Of a stretch of DNA of 64,000 nucleotides, positions 23,801 to 35,022 are shown in pieces. The DNA lies in the NCBI GenBank assembly GCA_019828545.1, contig JACVRA010000191.1, positions 1 through 64,000 on the forward strand, read 5' to 3'. Position numbers and translations under genes: made by a program. Each line of letters begins with the position of its first letter. Positions within the stretch are counted from its first letter, which is position 1. The notes under the pieces were generated by a model. That model had not been told where the DNA came from. It was given only the letters and a program-made list of their open reading frames with translations, and ran no database searches. Source of the stretch: Paracamarosporium sp. OC-R06-R3 (taxonomy: Eukaryota; Ascomycota; Dothideomycetes; Pleosporales; Didymosphaeriaceae).

Positions 23801-24738
23801 CGTTAAGCTTGCGTCGGTAGCAGTTGGTTTTGAATTTGAAATAGGAATTTGGACTTTGCAAGTGATTTGTACTGACTCGAGGCGGTACTATGCCTTTGAG
23901 CAAGTATTCTCTTACTCTGAGTTCGACTCTGAGGAAATTGTTGGGCTGGTATGTTGGGCTGGAACATCGATCATATGGTTGTCTCATCCACGGATCCTAG
24001 AATCGACTTATCGAATAGGCCACCAATTAGATCAACGACGAACCAAAACTCTCAAAACTTGTTCTGCCGTTGTGAATCAATCAATTGCACTTATCAGGTG
24101 GTACTGAAATGTATTCCCTTAATTAACAAGGTAGGGCATTGCTCCCTTTGCTGCTCGACTTCGCACCAGGCACGAACCATCGTGACCAACACCGTAGAAG
24201 TTTTGCAATTCCCGCATGAGCCGAGTACCAATCACCACCTTTCCATCGCGTTAAAGGCCCACTTTCCAGCCCCTTTCTGCTTTTCCGTTGGCCTTGCAGA
24301 AACCTACGGTAGAATCAAATTCAATTAGTAGACTATGATCCACAACCCGCTAAGTACATCTATGACACAACATAGTCTGTGTTGAATTTAAGAAGTTGTG
24401 TGAAATGAAACAATTAGGGAATGGGCCTAAAAGCGCCGGTACACATGCCCGTCGTCGCATCGCGTTCTTATACCCAAGCAGTTGTGTCTTGCCGTGTAAG
24501 ATACTTTATGACAGCTATCCTTCACACCATGCGCAAATGATTTATGACAGGATGCGTCATGACTTACGCGACCCAAGGACGTACTACTGTTAGTCTCTGT
24601 GGCGTCCCTAGGCCTTGTCGTCATAGGTGTGGCTGACTCCCAATGTTTTCCACATCACGACGATGGTCCTTCCTTTGTTCTAAATTCACCTAATATCACA
24701 CCCATACACTTTTAACGTATACTCAGCATACTGTAGCG
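23801..24738. other. Intergenic region
   Basis: These 938 nt are AT-rich with no supported gene; frames of about 60-165 codons here overlap each other in several phases and have no features. The divergent promoters of the interrupted ORF and the cyclophilin should lie within it. Confidence 0.45.
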
Positions 24739-25621
24739 ATGGGTTGTGGTTCAAGCAAAAACGCAGGGGAGGAAACCGAGCTGGCCCGCCCGGCGCAAAC
24801 AGGGGGAAATGCACAACAAGGTCCCACACATTCCGAAAGAAACGTAGCACCCGAGCATCAAACTCCCACACAATCCGGCACAACTGAGAAGCCTCCGACA
24901 AATCCGGATAATCCCGTTGTGTTCTTTGACATTACTATCGGAGGTTAGTAACTGCCCACAGTCCTACTTGCGTTACAAAACACGACATCTTCGTTCCGTA
25001 GCATTACTTACACCGAACGGTGATTCTAAATCGAGAATATCATGCTTTCGAAACACGATTTCCTGCTACCATTACTAACCTGAATGCATAGGTCGCAATG
25101 CGGGTCGCATTCAAATGGAACTGTACCTGGATATCGTTCCTGCGACTTCGGAGAATTTTCGCAGATTCTGTACCGGCGAAGCAGATGGAGGCTACAAAGG
25201 TAGCATATTCCATCGCGTGGTAGGTACACTCAAATTTTAACCATATTGCAGTAGCTCAGTCGCACTACAGATTCCATCGTTCATGATACAGGGTGGTGAC
25301 TTTATCAACGGTGATGGAACCGGCAGTGCTACTATTTTTGGCAGCGAATCTTTCGACGACGAAAACTTTAACCTCAAACACACTCGTGCGGGACTGCTCA
25401 GTATGGCGAATTCAGGCCCCAATACCAACGGCTGTCAATTCTTTATATTAACAGCTATAGCTCCTCATTTGGATGGAAAGCATGTTGTGTTTGGAGATGT
25501 GATTGATGGGATGAAGGTGGTGAGGGAAATTGAAAATACTCAGACGGGTCCAGGAGACAGGCCAGTCAAAGAAGTGGTAATCAGTAATTGCGGGCAAATA
25601 TCCGGGGCTAAAGTAACGTAA
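24739..25621 (+). CDS. Cyclophilin-type peptidyl-prolyl isomerase with N-myristoylation/palmitoylation motif
   Basis: Cyclophilins catalyse cis-trans isomerisation of peptidyl-prolyl bonds. Exons 24739-24943, 25092-25219 and 25271-25621 sum to 227 aa. Residues about 60-225 form one complete cyclophilin domain: [22 protein letters not shown], the active-site FHRV (H109, R110), FMIQGGDF (F115, M116, Q118), [15 protein letters not shown] and [10 protein letters not shown]. The position of the cyclosporin-contact Trp is His (H177 in APHLDGKH), as in Cyp40-type enzymes, which predicts weakened cyclosporin A binding. The start is MGCGSSK: Gly2, Cys3, Ser6 and Lys7 match an N-myristoylation site next to a palmitoylatable Cys. 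A 50-residue polar, Pro/Thr/Gln-rich linker follows, so the enzyme is probably tethered to a membrane. The first intron (147 nt) is longer than usual. Confidence 0.93.
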
Positions 25622-26105
25622 AGTGCTGCCGTCCTTTGGTCTATATTACACCTGATAATCTTACCGTACATGAAGAGTTGTATTCTCATATAGGGCGCTG
25701 CTCAGCAATTGTCTCGATGCCGAATTCTTTAGTACCATATGTACTTAGCAAGTCATTTAGAAAATGATGCACACGAACTTTGATCAGCACTGGAGTCCTA
25801 AAGATGCGACGATGATCGACTGTGGCTAACCCACTGCCAAAATATTAGGTTCTTGATATATTACATTATACAAACGCGCATTGGGCCTTCATAAGTTCCA
25901 CGCAGTCTCTTCGATCTATCCCGTTTGTATGTGTATTACAGTCATTGGGATGTTAGGTGGGGTTGCTAACTTGGGTTGGCGGGAAGCTGGAGACTGGCCC
26001 CCACGCTGTGCGCCAGCATTGTAATGACGTCACCAATCACTGCTGCCTGTCCTTACACAAAACGCATTGCAAGTCCCTACAGTCACGTCAATCTACGACT
26101 TAGCC
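25622..26105. other. Intergenic spacer
   Basis: The spacer holds 484 nt between two + strand genes with no supported frame. The segment 25940-26060 is less AT-rich and adjoins the next gene, so it is the likely promoter. Confidence 0.45.
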
Positions 26106-27387
26106 ATGTCAAGCGATGAGGAGACCGCTCCACCGACGCCAAGTAGTGAAAGAGATGCTCCTGCAACACCAAGCAGCGACGAAAAAGCCGCTATAACTTC
26201 AGAGAGCGAAAAAGCAGCCACGCGAAAGCCTCGAACATTGCCACAGTCCGATGTTCACTTCGCATTCGGGCCGCAGAATTGGTACTGGGTGCGATGCGGG
26301 ACCGCTTGGAGATTCGTTCGCTCGAGCCAGAACGATTGGTCCGACATCAAGATAGAAGACCCTTATTGGGCTGCGTTTAAGCACACAACAGGATTTTTAA
26401 TTGGCGGAGAGGACGACGATGGAGATGCTCAGATATGGCACTCTTGGAACGATGGTCATAGTGAGTCAAATATTGCTCTTGCAGGATTCGGACAATGTAC
26501 TTATAACTTCAGTGGTTCGAGCTGGTGACGTGGACGAATGTGAGTGCCACTATGTGCTCGTACCCTCGTGAAACTGAGACAGCCAATTAGTCGTGAAATC
26601 TCGTGATGCTTACCAGAAGCTTCATGACTGGCTAGATTCGAAGCAGCTCAAAGATACGTCTTTGAGTATTGGCCCGAACGGCAGTTACTTCGCTCGTTGC
26701 GGGTTATCTTGGATCAGCCATAGACTCCCGAAAGATCTCATGACCAAATTGGAAAGCAACAAGGATAAGTTTACACCAATCCATGTAGCTCTAGGCATAC
26801 ACGGATCCTGGATCGTGATTTGGTCTGATGGAGATCTGTCCTGGAACCTGCGAAACTCATACCCGAGCCTCTCACTTGATAGTATATTAACTGTGGATCG
26901 CACCACCGATAGGAAGTTCAACGATCAAGTTATCTTCGCAGCATTAAACCCATACGAAGAAAACAAGTACTTCATTGCACGGGAGAGTGGCAATATCGCT
27001 TACAGCACGAGTTTGCCTTCAAAGAAGGATTCACAACTACTACATCAAATGACAGATAACTATATGCGAATGCGCGCAAAGCGCGATGGATCAGTATTCA
27101 GCTTCAATTGCACAATTGATGGCAAACCGCGGCAAGTATCTATAACGCCAGATACGTACGAGGACCGAGCGGCGAACACCCTTTCATACATATGGAGGGA
27201 GCGCAGAACTCTTTTGATGAAGAAGGAACATGTGGCTCTTATAGGGGCTGGGGCTGCTGCTTCTGGTGTAGTTGCAAAGATTGGCGGAGCGACACCACTA
27301 AAAGCGATGGGCACCGCAGCAGCATTTGGACTAGGAACGACAATAGGCTTGTTTTGTGCAACCTCTTCTAGAATCGGCTCCACATAA
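26106..27387 (+). CDS. Hypothetical fungal protein with repeated aromatic motifs and Gly/Ala-rich tail
   Basis: I do not recognise a named family. Exons 26106-26460, 26513-26539 and 26591-27387 sum to 392 aa; the middle exon is only 27 nt, and skipping it keeps the frame. The first 50 residues are Ser/Thr/Pro/Glu-rich with repeats of TPSS. The body has three similar aromatic-glycine units about 95 and 35 residues apart (FGPQNWYWVRCG, IGPNGSYFARCG, LGIHGSWIVIWSDG), suggesting a beta-sheet repeat fold. Residues about 336-385 form an unbroken Gly/Ala/Leu segment (ALIGAGAAASGVVAKIGG and TAAAFGLGTTIGLFC) that could insert in a membrane or act as a glycine-zipper tail. The ATG at 26106 is the first in-frame one. 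Confidence 0.7.
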
Positions 27388-28146
27388 AAACGGTTCAGAT
27401 GTCCTTTAATCCATAGAACGGTTAGTTTACTTTGATTCTATTTGATGTGAGTACTGAGGTATTGAAATTAATATGTGTTCATAGTACCAGAAGCAAACCG
27501 CAAGGCGTCAAAAACCAGCATTTCACGTATGACCAAAAGCCCCGATCGTCGTTTACTACTTCTTTCGGCGGTCATTGTGGACAGAGAGGTAGCGTACTAG
27601 GTTAAATCAATCTATACTAGACTGTCAACAATGATGTGGAATTCCATATGCACACATGCGGCTCGGATAGCATAGTAATACGTGATTCAAATGAAGAATG
27701 ATAGCCATGGTATATGCTGTGCATTAAATTTATAGGTTAACCCTCCCAGACCTGGTGAGTGACGGATTGGCTGGGTGATCACTAGTTATGGTGTAGTTTA
27801 CTGTGCAGAATGGAAGTTCACGGGTTCCTATGTATCTCGGAGCAGCGGCTTACATCGCCTATGTTCCGCACAGTTCTCAGCACCTCTTAGCTTTTGGCCA
27901 ATTGCCAGAGAGGCGGAGACTAAACCAAGGTTCCAACCTTTGACTGGATCTGATTAAATTGCATTTGTATTGACAAGATGTGTGCAAAGAGGTACTACAG
28001 CTAGCGTGGGCGAATCCGTAAAGAAGATAATAGCGGGACTGCGCGCCTAACATACTGACTCAACTAGGGTTCCTTTGCAGAAATTGAAGCTATCGTACAC
28101 AGAGAAGTGGCACGAGAGAGTGAAAGGAAAACAGCGCTTCAGAACT
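27388..28146. other. Convergent intergenic region
   Basis: These 759 nt lie between convergent genes. It is AT-rich, without a supported frame or RNA gene. It should carry two 3' UTRs. Confidence 0.45.
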
Positions 28147-30060
28147 TTATATCAAGGCCACTCCTGTGAAAGCCCTCTCGTCGGATTGGTATATCCGTTG
28201 TTTATTCGTCCCATCCAAGTTGCAACGGTACAGTGACCCTCCTAAATCAGTCACATACAGATGTCCGCTCATGGTGTCAATTTTCAGCCCAATAGCCTCG
28301 TTGAGATGGCGAACGATAATCTCATATGGCTCTGTATTCTCACCACTGACGATGAGTCCGGTGCTGAAATCAAGCTTGGCTCTGTTGACAGAATTGCCCA
28401 ATGGAAGCTCTCCCCGATCAGTCCAGTAAATCTGGTTAGTCTCCTCGTCGATATCCAAATCTATGGGCTCAGGTAGGTTGCCTTGGAGTAGCTGAATATC
28501 GTCTCGAGGACCATCTCCTCTTGGTGTTTCTATATTTGCGCAAAAGATTCGGCCCTTACCAGATTTTGGGAAGCCCTTCTGAGTCCAATAGAACTTTCCC
28601 AACTTAGGCGACACTGAAATGCCAACGCACCATTTGGTGACATCCTCGAAGCCTTCCGTCTTCCAGTCTCCGTTACGAATCAGAACCTCGATGTCACCTC
28701 CATCGTAATTGCAACGAAGAACAGACATTCCTTCTCGGTCAGTAAAGTATAGCTTCTTCGAAATTGGTTCCACGACAAGCTGCTTTGGAGTGTTAGCGAC
28801 TCCCTTGGGCACGATGCACCTGATCTTAGAGCCGTCCAAATTAGAAGAATACACTTCGCCCGTATCTTTTCCTGGTACTCCCATGCAGGTCCAAAACATG
28901 CGGCCAGCATCGGTATCAACGTCGATTCCATCCGGAAGGCTTTGAGAACCAATCAAAACCTTTGGTGGCGATCCTTTGGCAGAAAACTGTAACACAGATC
29001 CGTCGTAGTTCGAACGCTGTGGAGCGGCCAGGCCAACATCTAGCACGAGCACGTCTGAACGACGAGGATATAAGCCACCCTTATTTGACTTGTTTCCCAG
29101 CTTTCCCTTTTCAAGGTAGTTTTGGCGCAAAAAGTCGACGGTATTTTTTGATGAGAGACCGCGCTCAGCTATGTAGTGGTCTTCAATGTTTGCTACCGTG
29201 TCCAATCCTACCTCTATTTGCGGGCACTGTTAGAATGGTACTGAAAGATCAAGTATAGTTCCAGCATGACTTACGATCCATCAGTGCACAGGGATATGTG
29301 TTTCCCTCGATCATTATTGCCTTCCATAGCTCGTCGATCTCGTTCGGCACAGAAACGCCTTCAGCAAGGATTGTCATCACCTCACGCTTGACAGCGGCCC
29401 ACAAGCGATTAAAGATGAATCCCGTTGATTCTTTTCGAGCAATGTATGGAACAGTTCCGGCCTCTCGCTGGCGATCTGCAACGAAAGTTATTACCGCAGG
29501 ATCTGTTTCGCCATCGGTCATTAATTCGACGACCATGGTGCTGGGTGGCATATAGTAGTGCGTGTTTAGAACACGAGTCTTGGTAGCATTCGAAATTTTA
29601 GTAATCATCTCGGATGACTTATATGATGACGAATTAGTGGCGAGGATGGCATCTGGTGCTGCAAGCGTTTCCAGCTCGGCGAACGTATCAATCTTGAGTT
29701 GCAACTTTTCTGGAATAGCCTCGATGACGAGCCACGCATCGGAAACAGTTTTGGTCAGATCTGAGAAAACCTCAATCTTCCCTGGTTGTACGGTTCTATT
29801 CTGCGCCGCAGGATACGACGAGACATTATCCCGCACATACTCTAGACAGGCGGCTCTGGTCGATGCATCAGGATCACGAACTTTAACATTGTATCCGCCT
29901 GAAGTCCAACAAGTAGCTGAAAAGTAAGTGTTAGGAGGTTATAAGACACAGGAAATATGGTCCACGCACCTATGCGGCGGCCAAGCACGCCTGCTCCAAG
30001 GATCGCCACGTGACGATTTTGATAGTCCTTTGGTGGTTCCCACGAAGTTCTGCCAGACAT
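28147..30060 (-). CDS. 3-hydroxyacyl-CoA dehydrogenase fused to a YWTD (LDL-receptor class B) beta-propeller
   Basis: Exons 29970-30060, 29275-29916 and 28147-29213 sum to 599 aa. Residues about 17-300 are a 3-hydroxyacyl-CoA dehydrogenase: VAILGAGVLGRRIATCW gives the NAD-binding GxGxxG, LATNSSSY the catalytic-region Ser, THYYMPP the catalytic His, MVVELM the Glu partner and GFIFNRLWAA the Asn of the C-terminal domain. The intron at 29214-29274 joins CALMDQVGLDTVANI, a classic C-terminal-domain motif, so the link to the second half is real and not an artefact. Residues about 315-599 hold repeated propeller blades with RMFWTCMG, KLYFTDREG, KFYWTQKG, QIYWTDRGE and HLYVTDLGG, each followed by a GxxI/VxRxNLDG-type strand. 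The substrate is unknown. It lies at the edge of a possible decayed secondary-metabolite locus. Confidence 0.9.
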
Positions 30061-30303
30061 AATGACGGTGTTGCGAACGATTCGAAAAATATCTGAACTC
30101 TCAATGCTTTACGGTACATCGTATTAGGCCATCTCAAACGATAAATATCTATGTGAATCTTCCTTTCGCCGAGTTTCCCCCTTACTCCAAACACCTTCTA
30201 TTTGTTTAGCGGCGACACATTCGGCCGATGCCTCCATTGGCGTCAGAGCGTCACCGTGCACATCGCTTTAAAATAATGGACCCAAATACGTCGACAAGAT
30301 TCT

Positions 30304-30700
30304 CTACATCATAGAGGGGCGTTTTTTCAACGAACCAACCAGATCGCCGGGCACCTCGGCCGAGCCGCCAGTTCCGACCCGCCGACACAGGTACAACCCA
30401 GTGATAGGGGTTTTGGAGTAAAAACTTTTCAAATATATTTTAGTAACTAAGATATGACCTACATTATATATCAATAAGTCTAGGGCAATCTGCTCGGCCT
30501 TTGTGCCGGCTTCGCTCCAGGCGTCGTACCAGCTCTCAGGATCCGGGTCCTTGATCTTGCTTACTGCCTCGAGAATTTCAGCGATCTCGCCGCCCTCGAA
30601 TAGAGCCATGGCGAGGAGTCGCAGGAACTCAAAGTTGAAGAAGGATGACTTGGAGAAGGTGTGAATTTGTCTTTGGAATATGAAGACTCTCAAACTGATT
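30304..30700 (-). pseudogene. Truncated Ayg1-like polyketide alpha/beta-hydrolase, N-terminal remnant
   Basis: A minus-strand frame (30304-30912) contains, at about 30475-30665, HTFSKSSFFNFEFLRLLA, then FEGGEIAEILEAV and DPDPESWYDAWSEAG. This is the conserved N-terminal cap of the Ayg1 / dihydroxypseudooxynicotine-hydrolase family, which shortens or cleaves aromatic polyketides. Everything after AEQIALDLL is lost: the frame runs into unrelated sequence and ends, and no GxSxG nucleophile region exists downstream. Upstream there is no credible family N-terminus either. Composition changes near 30420 from AT-rich (left in gene direction) to GC-rich, which marks a likely deletion or insertion breakpoint. 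The fragment is too short to be a working enzyme. Family identity rests on recognised motifs, not on a search. Confidence 0.65.
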
Positions 30701-31317
30701 TGGAGACTAGAAGTGAAAAAGGAAGATGCCACTGGCTGATTTATTTCAAGTAATAAGGTGAGCAGTGTACGGAAAACCTTTTGTATAGACTCATATGCGA
30801 ATCGTATTGATATGCAATAAAAAATGGTGGCGTCCTGCATTAACCTTTCTTCTACATGCCAGGTTTGTGCTACGCTGAACCCGAATATTGACGCCGAACC
30901 CGATACAATCATCGGCGTTCAGCGATCAACTTCCTTGAAAGGTGAAAATCGAAAATAGCTGGGAGATTTTTTTTTTCTCGGAATGCGATGAACGGATATG
31001 TTCAGTTTCGGACACAAGTTATGAGCTGATGCAAAATCGTGAGAGTGTCTTAATAGTGGAGGTGTGGGTAACTCAGAATAATCGAAAGTCATTTAATCCA
31101 TCAAAGGCGAATACATTTAAAAGTGCTATTTGCGATGGTAAGTTCGATAATTTGTTTTTATTAAAGTATTTCGTGAACAGCTATGAGGTATATTGTGATT
31201 CCCGTGCCATGACAATGCCATTGAACAATGTGTAGTGAGTGTATCCACTGAACAGACTAGGAAACTGGAGCTCTCCAATTATCGTACACAACTTAGCCTA
31301 GGAAGTCAAGGAAGAGT
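30701..31317. other. AT-rich spacer
   Basis: This spacer lies between the hydrolase remnant and the MFS exporter. The frame at 30942-31235 (+) is AT-rich and featureless. A T10 run lies near 30967. No RNA gene is recognised. Confidence 0.4.
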
Positions 31318-33341
31318 CTAGACATGGGCTTCTCTATCGTGCTTCACCTTCTTCTTCTCTTCTTCCTCCAGTCGATTTTGCTCCATGGTATCGAGTCCTG
31401 TCTTGTGAAGCTTGTGCTCTTGAGAGAGTACCTGCTTACTGATTAATAAGCTCAAGAGAAGTGCTACACCAGCAAGTGCAGTGTAAAATATCCATTCAGT
31501 GCGTATGCTCGAAGTATACACCTCATTGAGAACGCGTCTCTGGTCATCGGGCAAAGTTGGGATTAGAGTTAGCGCACTCGATGCCTCCCCACCAATTATC
31601 TGTTCGGCTATATCGGGTGGTAAAGCAGCAGTGATCTTGCCCGACTGCTGTGACATGCGGTTTTGGAAGATAACGCCTCCAAAGACGATCGACATAGCAG
31701 TTGCGATGTCACGAATGAAGAGGAGTACCGTTGTTGCGGCCGCGATATCTGCAGGTTTTGTGAGAGTGAATATGGCCATTATTGGAGCCTGGAAGACAGG
31801 CCCGAGTCCGAGCCCAGATATGAGCTGGTAGATGATGATCCGTGACCAGGATGGAGTAGGCTTGAGGTCAATGTAGAGACCAGTTCCCAAAAGCATTACT
31901 ATCAAGCCGATGTAGATAGGTGGTCTGTATCGGCCCGACTTGCTAATGTAGTATCCGCTTAAGCTTGACAAAACGCACAAGGTGATTGCTACTGGAAGTA
32001 GATAGACGCCAGAGAGGACGGGAGTGGCACCAAGGACGCTCTGAAAGTACAGAGGAAGATAGTAAAGGTCGGCAATAAATATGGCCCCGTGTAGGTATGC
32101 GATACCGAAAACGCTGACGTTGGAGATGGACTGGAAAAGTCTTATCGGAACGATGGGATATTTGGCCACCTTCCATTCGACTACAACAAATATGCCGAGC
32201 GTCACTACCCCAAAGACTATAAGGCAGATGACGATGGCCGAGTCCCAAGGGTATGCAACGCCGCCATAGCCTAGTCCTAGTAAGAACATAACGGTTGCGC
32301 AGACGAGCAAGAGCGTGCCGAGCCAGTCCATTGCGAGCAAACCCCGGACGATGGGTGTTTTAGGTGTGTGAACCTTGAGGAAGAAGAAGACGAATACAGC
32401 GGCAAGACCAGCAACGGGGACTGTGAAGAGATGAGCTAAAGTGGTTTCGAATGGTTTCGAAAGGTGTGACATACGATTAATCCAGAAACACCATCTCCAA
32501 CTGACGAACTGGGCGAAGGCTCCACCAATTATGGGACCAAGCCCGCAGGCCAAACCCCAGGTGACACCGATTATGCCGTAATACTTGCTTCGTTCACTGT
32601 TTTGATGTTAGGCAGACTACTCATGGTGATGCGCATTTGATGGCTTACCGGGGACTGAACGCATCACCAACGACTGTCGCTGACAAGCCCAATATTCCAC
32701 CACCGCCTGTACCCTGAATCACTCGTCCGGCAAGGACAGCATGTATGTTAGGGGCAACTGCGCCGATGAGGGAACCGATGAAGAAGACGAAGATGGCTCC
32801 GAGCAGTGCTGGCTTCCGGCCAAAGATGTCGCTAAGAGCACCCCACGGGGGAGCCGAAGCTAGTGTCTGAGTTAGCGCAGGCTGTAGGAAAAGTGGAATG
32901 AGGTCCTACCAGCAGCGGGAAGCAAGTAGGCCGTTCCGATCCAGGCATATTCGACTGGAGTAGCATCAAAGGATTTAGCTATGGTTGGGACTGCGGTAGA
33001 TACGATGGTCTGCAAGAGATGTTAGTACTGGACGTGTCCGTTCGCGCCTTGCAATCCGCAGACGTACCTGTTCAAGGGCCGCTAGGAATGTGGGAACCTG
33101 TCGTAGAAAAAAGTTAGTTTTTTATTACAGAAGCGGCGCATTGTCTTCCACTCACGCATATGGAAACGACAAGCAAGAAGGCTTCCGTCTTAGTCAAGCT
33201 CTCGGGTTCCTCATTATCTTTTGGCGGCTCTCCTGTGCTGATTTGCTTCTCAATCTCCTTGCCTTCTTCTCTGGGGGGCGGCGAATCGATTTCAGGAACT
33301 AACTCCAACGGTGCTTCCTTGTTGCTACTATTATTGGTCAT
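31318..33341 (-). CDS. DHA2-family MFS drug/metabolite exporter (14 TM)
   Basis: This is probably a plasma-membrane proton antiporter exporting a toxin, drug or metabolite. There are six exons on the minus strand: 33156-33341, 33068-33097, 32910-33009, 32649-32859, 32475-32596 and 31318-32420. They sum to 583 aa in frame; the second exon is only 30 nt. A hydrophilic N-terminus rich in Glu/Pro precedes TM1 (VPTFLAALEQTIVSTAVPTI, the family motif D1 region with LxxLExTIV). WGALSDIFGRKPALL is the conserved loop 2-3 motif. GRVIQGTGGGGILGL and GVTWGLACGLGPIIGG are motifs of TM4 and TM5. About 14 hydrophobic segments follow. The C-terminal tail is Glu/Lys-rich (EQNRLEEEEKKKVKH). The last intron (32421-32474) is in frame and could be misread as coding. 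Confidence 0.93.
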
Positions 33342-33805
33342 GGTTAATTTAATGCGGTGCGAGTCTACAATTAGCGCGTGTTTGCGACGGTCTATTAGGT
33401 TGGCAGTGTGCAGAAAATAGTTGACAGTAGAGAGAGAAGAAGGTCAGTGGTGAGGACAATGCCTCGTGCTTGGGGGTTCATATTTGAATCTACACACGTG
33501 TGGCATCTACGAACGCTGTAGATGTAACCGCCGAAAGCAGTCAACTACTTCCGAACTGCTTTGGTAGTGACTAATCATTCGCCCCATTTACTACCGAACG
33601 CTACCCTAACCACCTCCGGCTAAGGTGTCGACCAGCCGATAATCACATTACATTGTTCCAAATGGGGTATGGTTTATTGAATAACACCGAAGGATTGCAC
33701 ACGACCATATGTCCCCAATGCTACTCGCCATTCATGCGTCTGATCAGCGGAGCCTTAGTTGCCTAGCTTGACCATCTTGTCGCACCTACAGTCGATAATC
33801 ACGCA
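33342..33805. promoter_or_regulatory. Divergent promoter region of the exporter and the EthD gene
   Basis: These 464 nt separate divergent starts. An ACACGTGTG palindrome lies near 33492-33500, an E-box-like CACGTG core. It could be a regulator site; no further operator is clear. Confidence 0.4.
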
Positions 33806-34347
33806 ATGAGTATTAAAGAGCGACTCTTGTGTCTGACCTTGATGTACTACAGAAAGGACGGCTGCTCGGACCGCGACTGTCACGTTTTCGGGACAATTGC
33901 TCACGCAAAGGAAGTCGCAACTCTGCATTCCAGCAAGGGTCTTATTTTGTACCATCAGTTTAGATCAACAGCCTCCTGTTTCGGAATGATACTCAAATTG
34001 CACTGCACGTAGTCTCAACGAAAGACACACGAGGCGCCCTTGAGCGCTTCAAGAGCAAACCAAGTGCTGAATGGTCAATTGAGGATCATGATTTCACCGT
34101 CGAACTTTATGTCCGTGATCTTGAAACCCTGTGTACCATCGCATATGATCCGATTCGCCAGACCTTCCCTGAGAAAGAGGCCCCGTATCTCAGCGAGCGT
34201 CACGTGGTCGCGAGTCTCGCCTAAGTCGAAGTCTTTATTCAAGAGGGCCATGTTGTTGGCTCGGGCGAGGACGGAATGTCAGCTTACAAATCCTACTTTG
34301 AAGAACTTGTCGCGCCAGACGGTCCCCTGAGCAAGATGTTGGAATAA
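33806..34347 (+). pseudogene. EthD-domain protein interrupted by a TAA
   Basis: EthD-domain proteins in fungal aromatic polyketide clusters act as small dehydratases or decarboxylases of polyketide intermediates. From ATG 33806, MSIKERLLCLTLMYYRKDG and HAKEVATLHSSKGLILYHQ match the N-terminal half. A frame change, probably a small intron ending TTTAG at about 33955-33963, leads to a second half with DHDFTVELYVRDLETL, EAPYLSERHVVASLA and VEVFIQEGHVV. Between the last two stands TAA (34222-34224), exactly where relatives have Trp in a GWVEV-type motif. After the stop the frame stays open to a TAA at 34345-34347. Only the final 40 residues would be lost, so residual function cannot be excluded. 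The donor of the inferred intron is weak. Confidence 0.6.
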
Positions 34348-35022
34348 GAGGTGCTAGGACTTGAGTTGACATTGCATGTATGCTACAATTTCATATCAAA
34401 CCTATCATGACGAGCAATATACGAAGTGAGTCACGACATGCGAGAACAAAGGTATATCCAATTGCACGTGAAGGTGAGCTGCCCCGGTGGCTTCGTCCGG
34501 CGTTCTATTACATTGCTAAAGTTTTCAACTGTCAAATCAAGCAGTACTGTGTCAGATCCAGAGGGAAACCCTGTTGTTGACGTGATCTTGTGGGTGAGCT
34601 AGCAGGTGATAAGAATTGAGTTATTGTAGGAGCCATAGAGTTGTCTAAAACTATGCCAGAGCAGGGGCTCGAGCTCTAGTCATGCGCTCTGCTATGGAGC
34701 TTTGCTAGCCAATAGACCTTCTTCTAGTCTCCCAATGCTATCAGTTGAAAGAGTGTATACGACAGGGGGGGCAGGGGGATCCAAGCCCATACGCAGACTA
34801 GTAGTAGTAGTGATGGGGCGGGGTGACGGCACGTGCGGGAGGACCCGATCTTACATAAGCCATGCGCGACTGCGGCTCAGCTCATGTTCCCTCGTTTTAC
34901 TATCTCCCTTCCTCCATATACACTTGCACCTCGCGTATACTCATCGCAAACTGATTAAGCCTGCCCCCCCACATTTACGCGTGCCTCTCACGGTGTGACA
35001 CGCTTTCTTTGCCGGCGTCACT
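34348..35022. promoter_or_regulatory. Upstream region of the AflR-like regulator
   Basis: These 675 nt are free of supported genes. A GGCACGTGCGG (CACGTG core) lies near 34828-34839, and the leader from about 34890 is C/T/A-rich. It may hold autoregulatory sites for the downstream regulator; that is inference. Confidence 0.4.

Noticed and set aside
26461..26484. Short intron ending TTGCAG in the unknown 392-aa gene
   Set aside because: It would be only 24 nt; the next AG (26511-26512) gives a 52-nt intron and an open frame through a small exon.
30942..31235. 97-codon AT-rich plus-strand frame
   Set aside because: It has biased composition only, and no homologous features.
34625..34700. tRNA-like A-box and GCTCGAGC string on the minus strand
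   Set aside because: The putative A and B boxes are only about 10 nt apart and no acceptor stem pairs.
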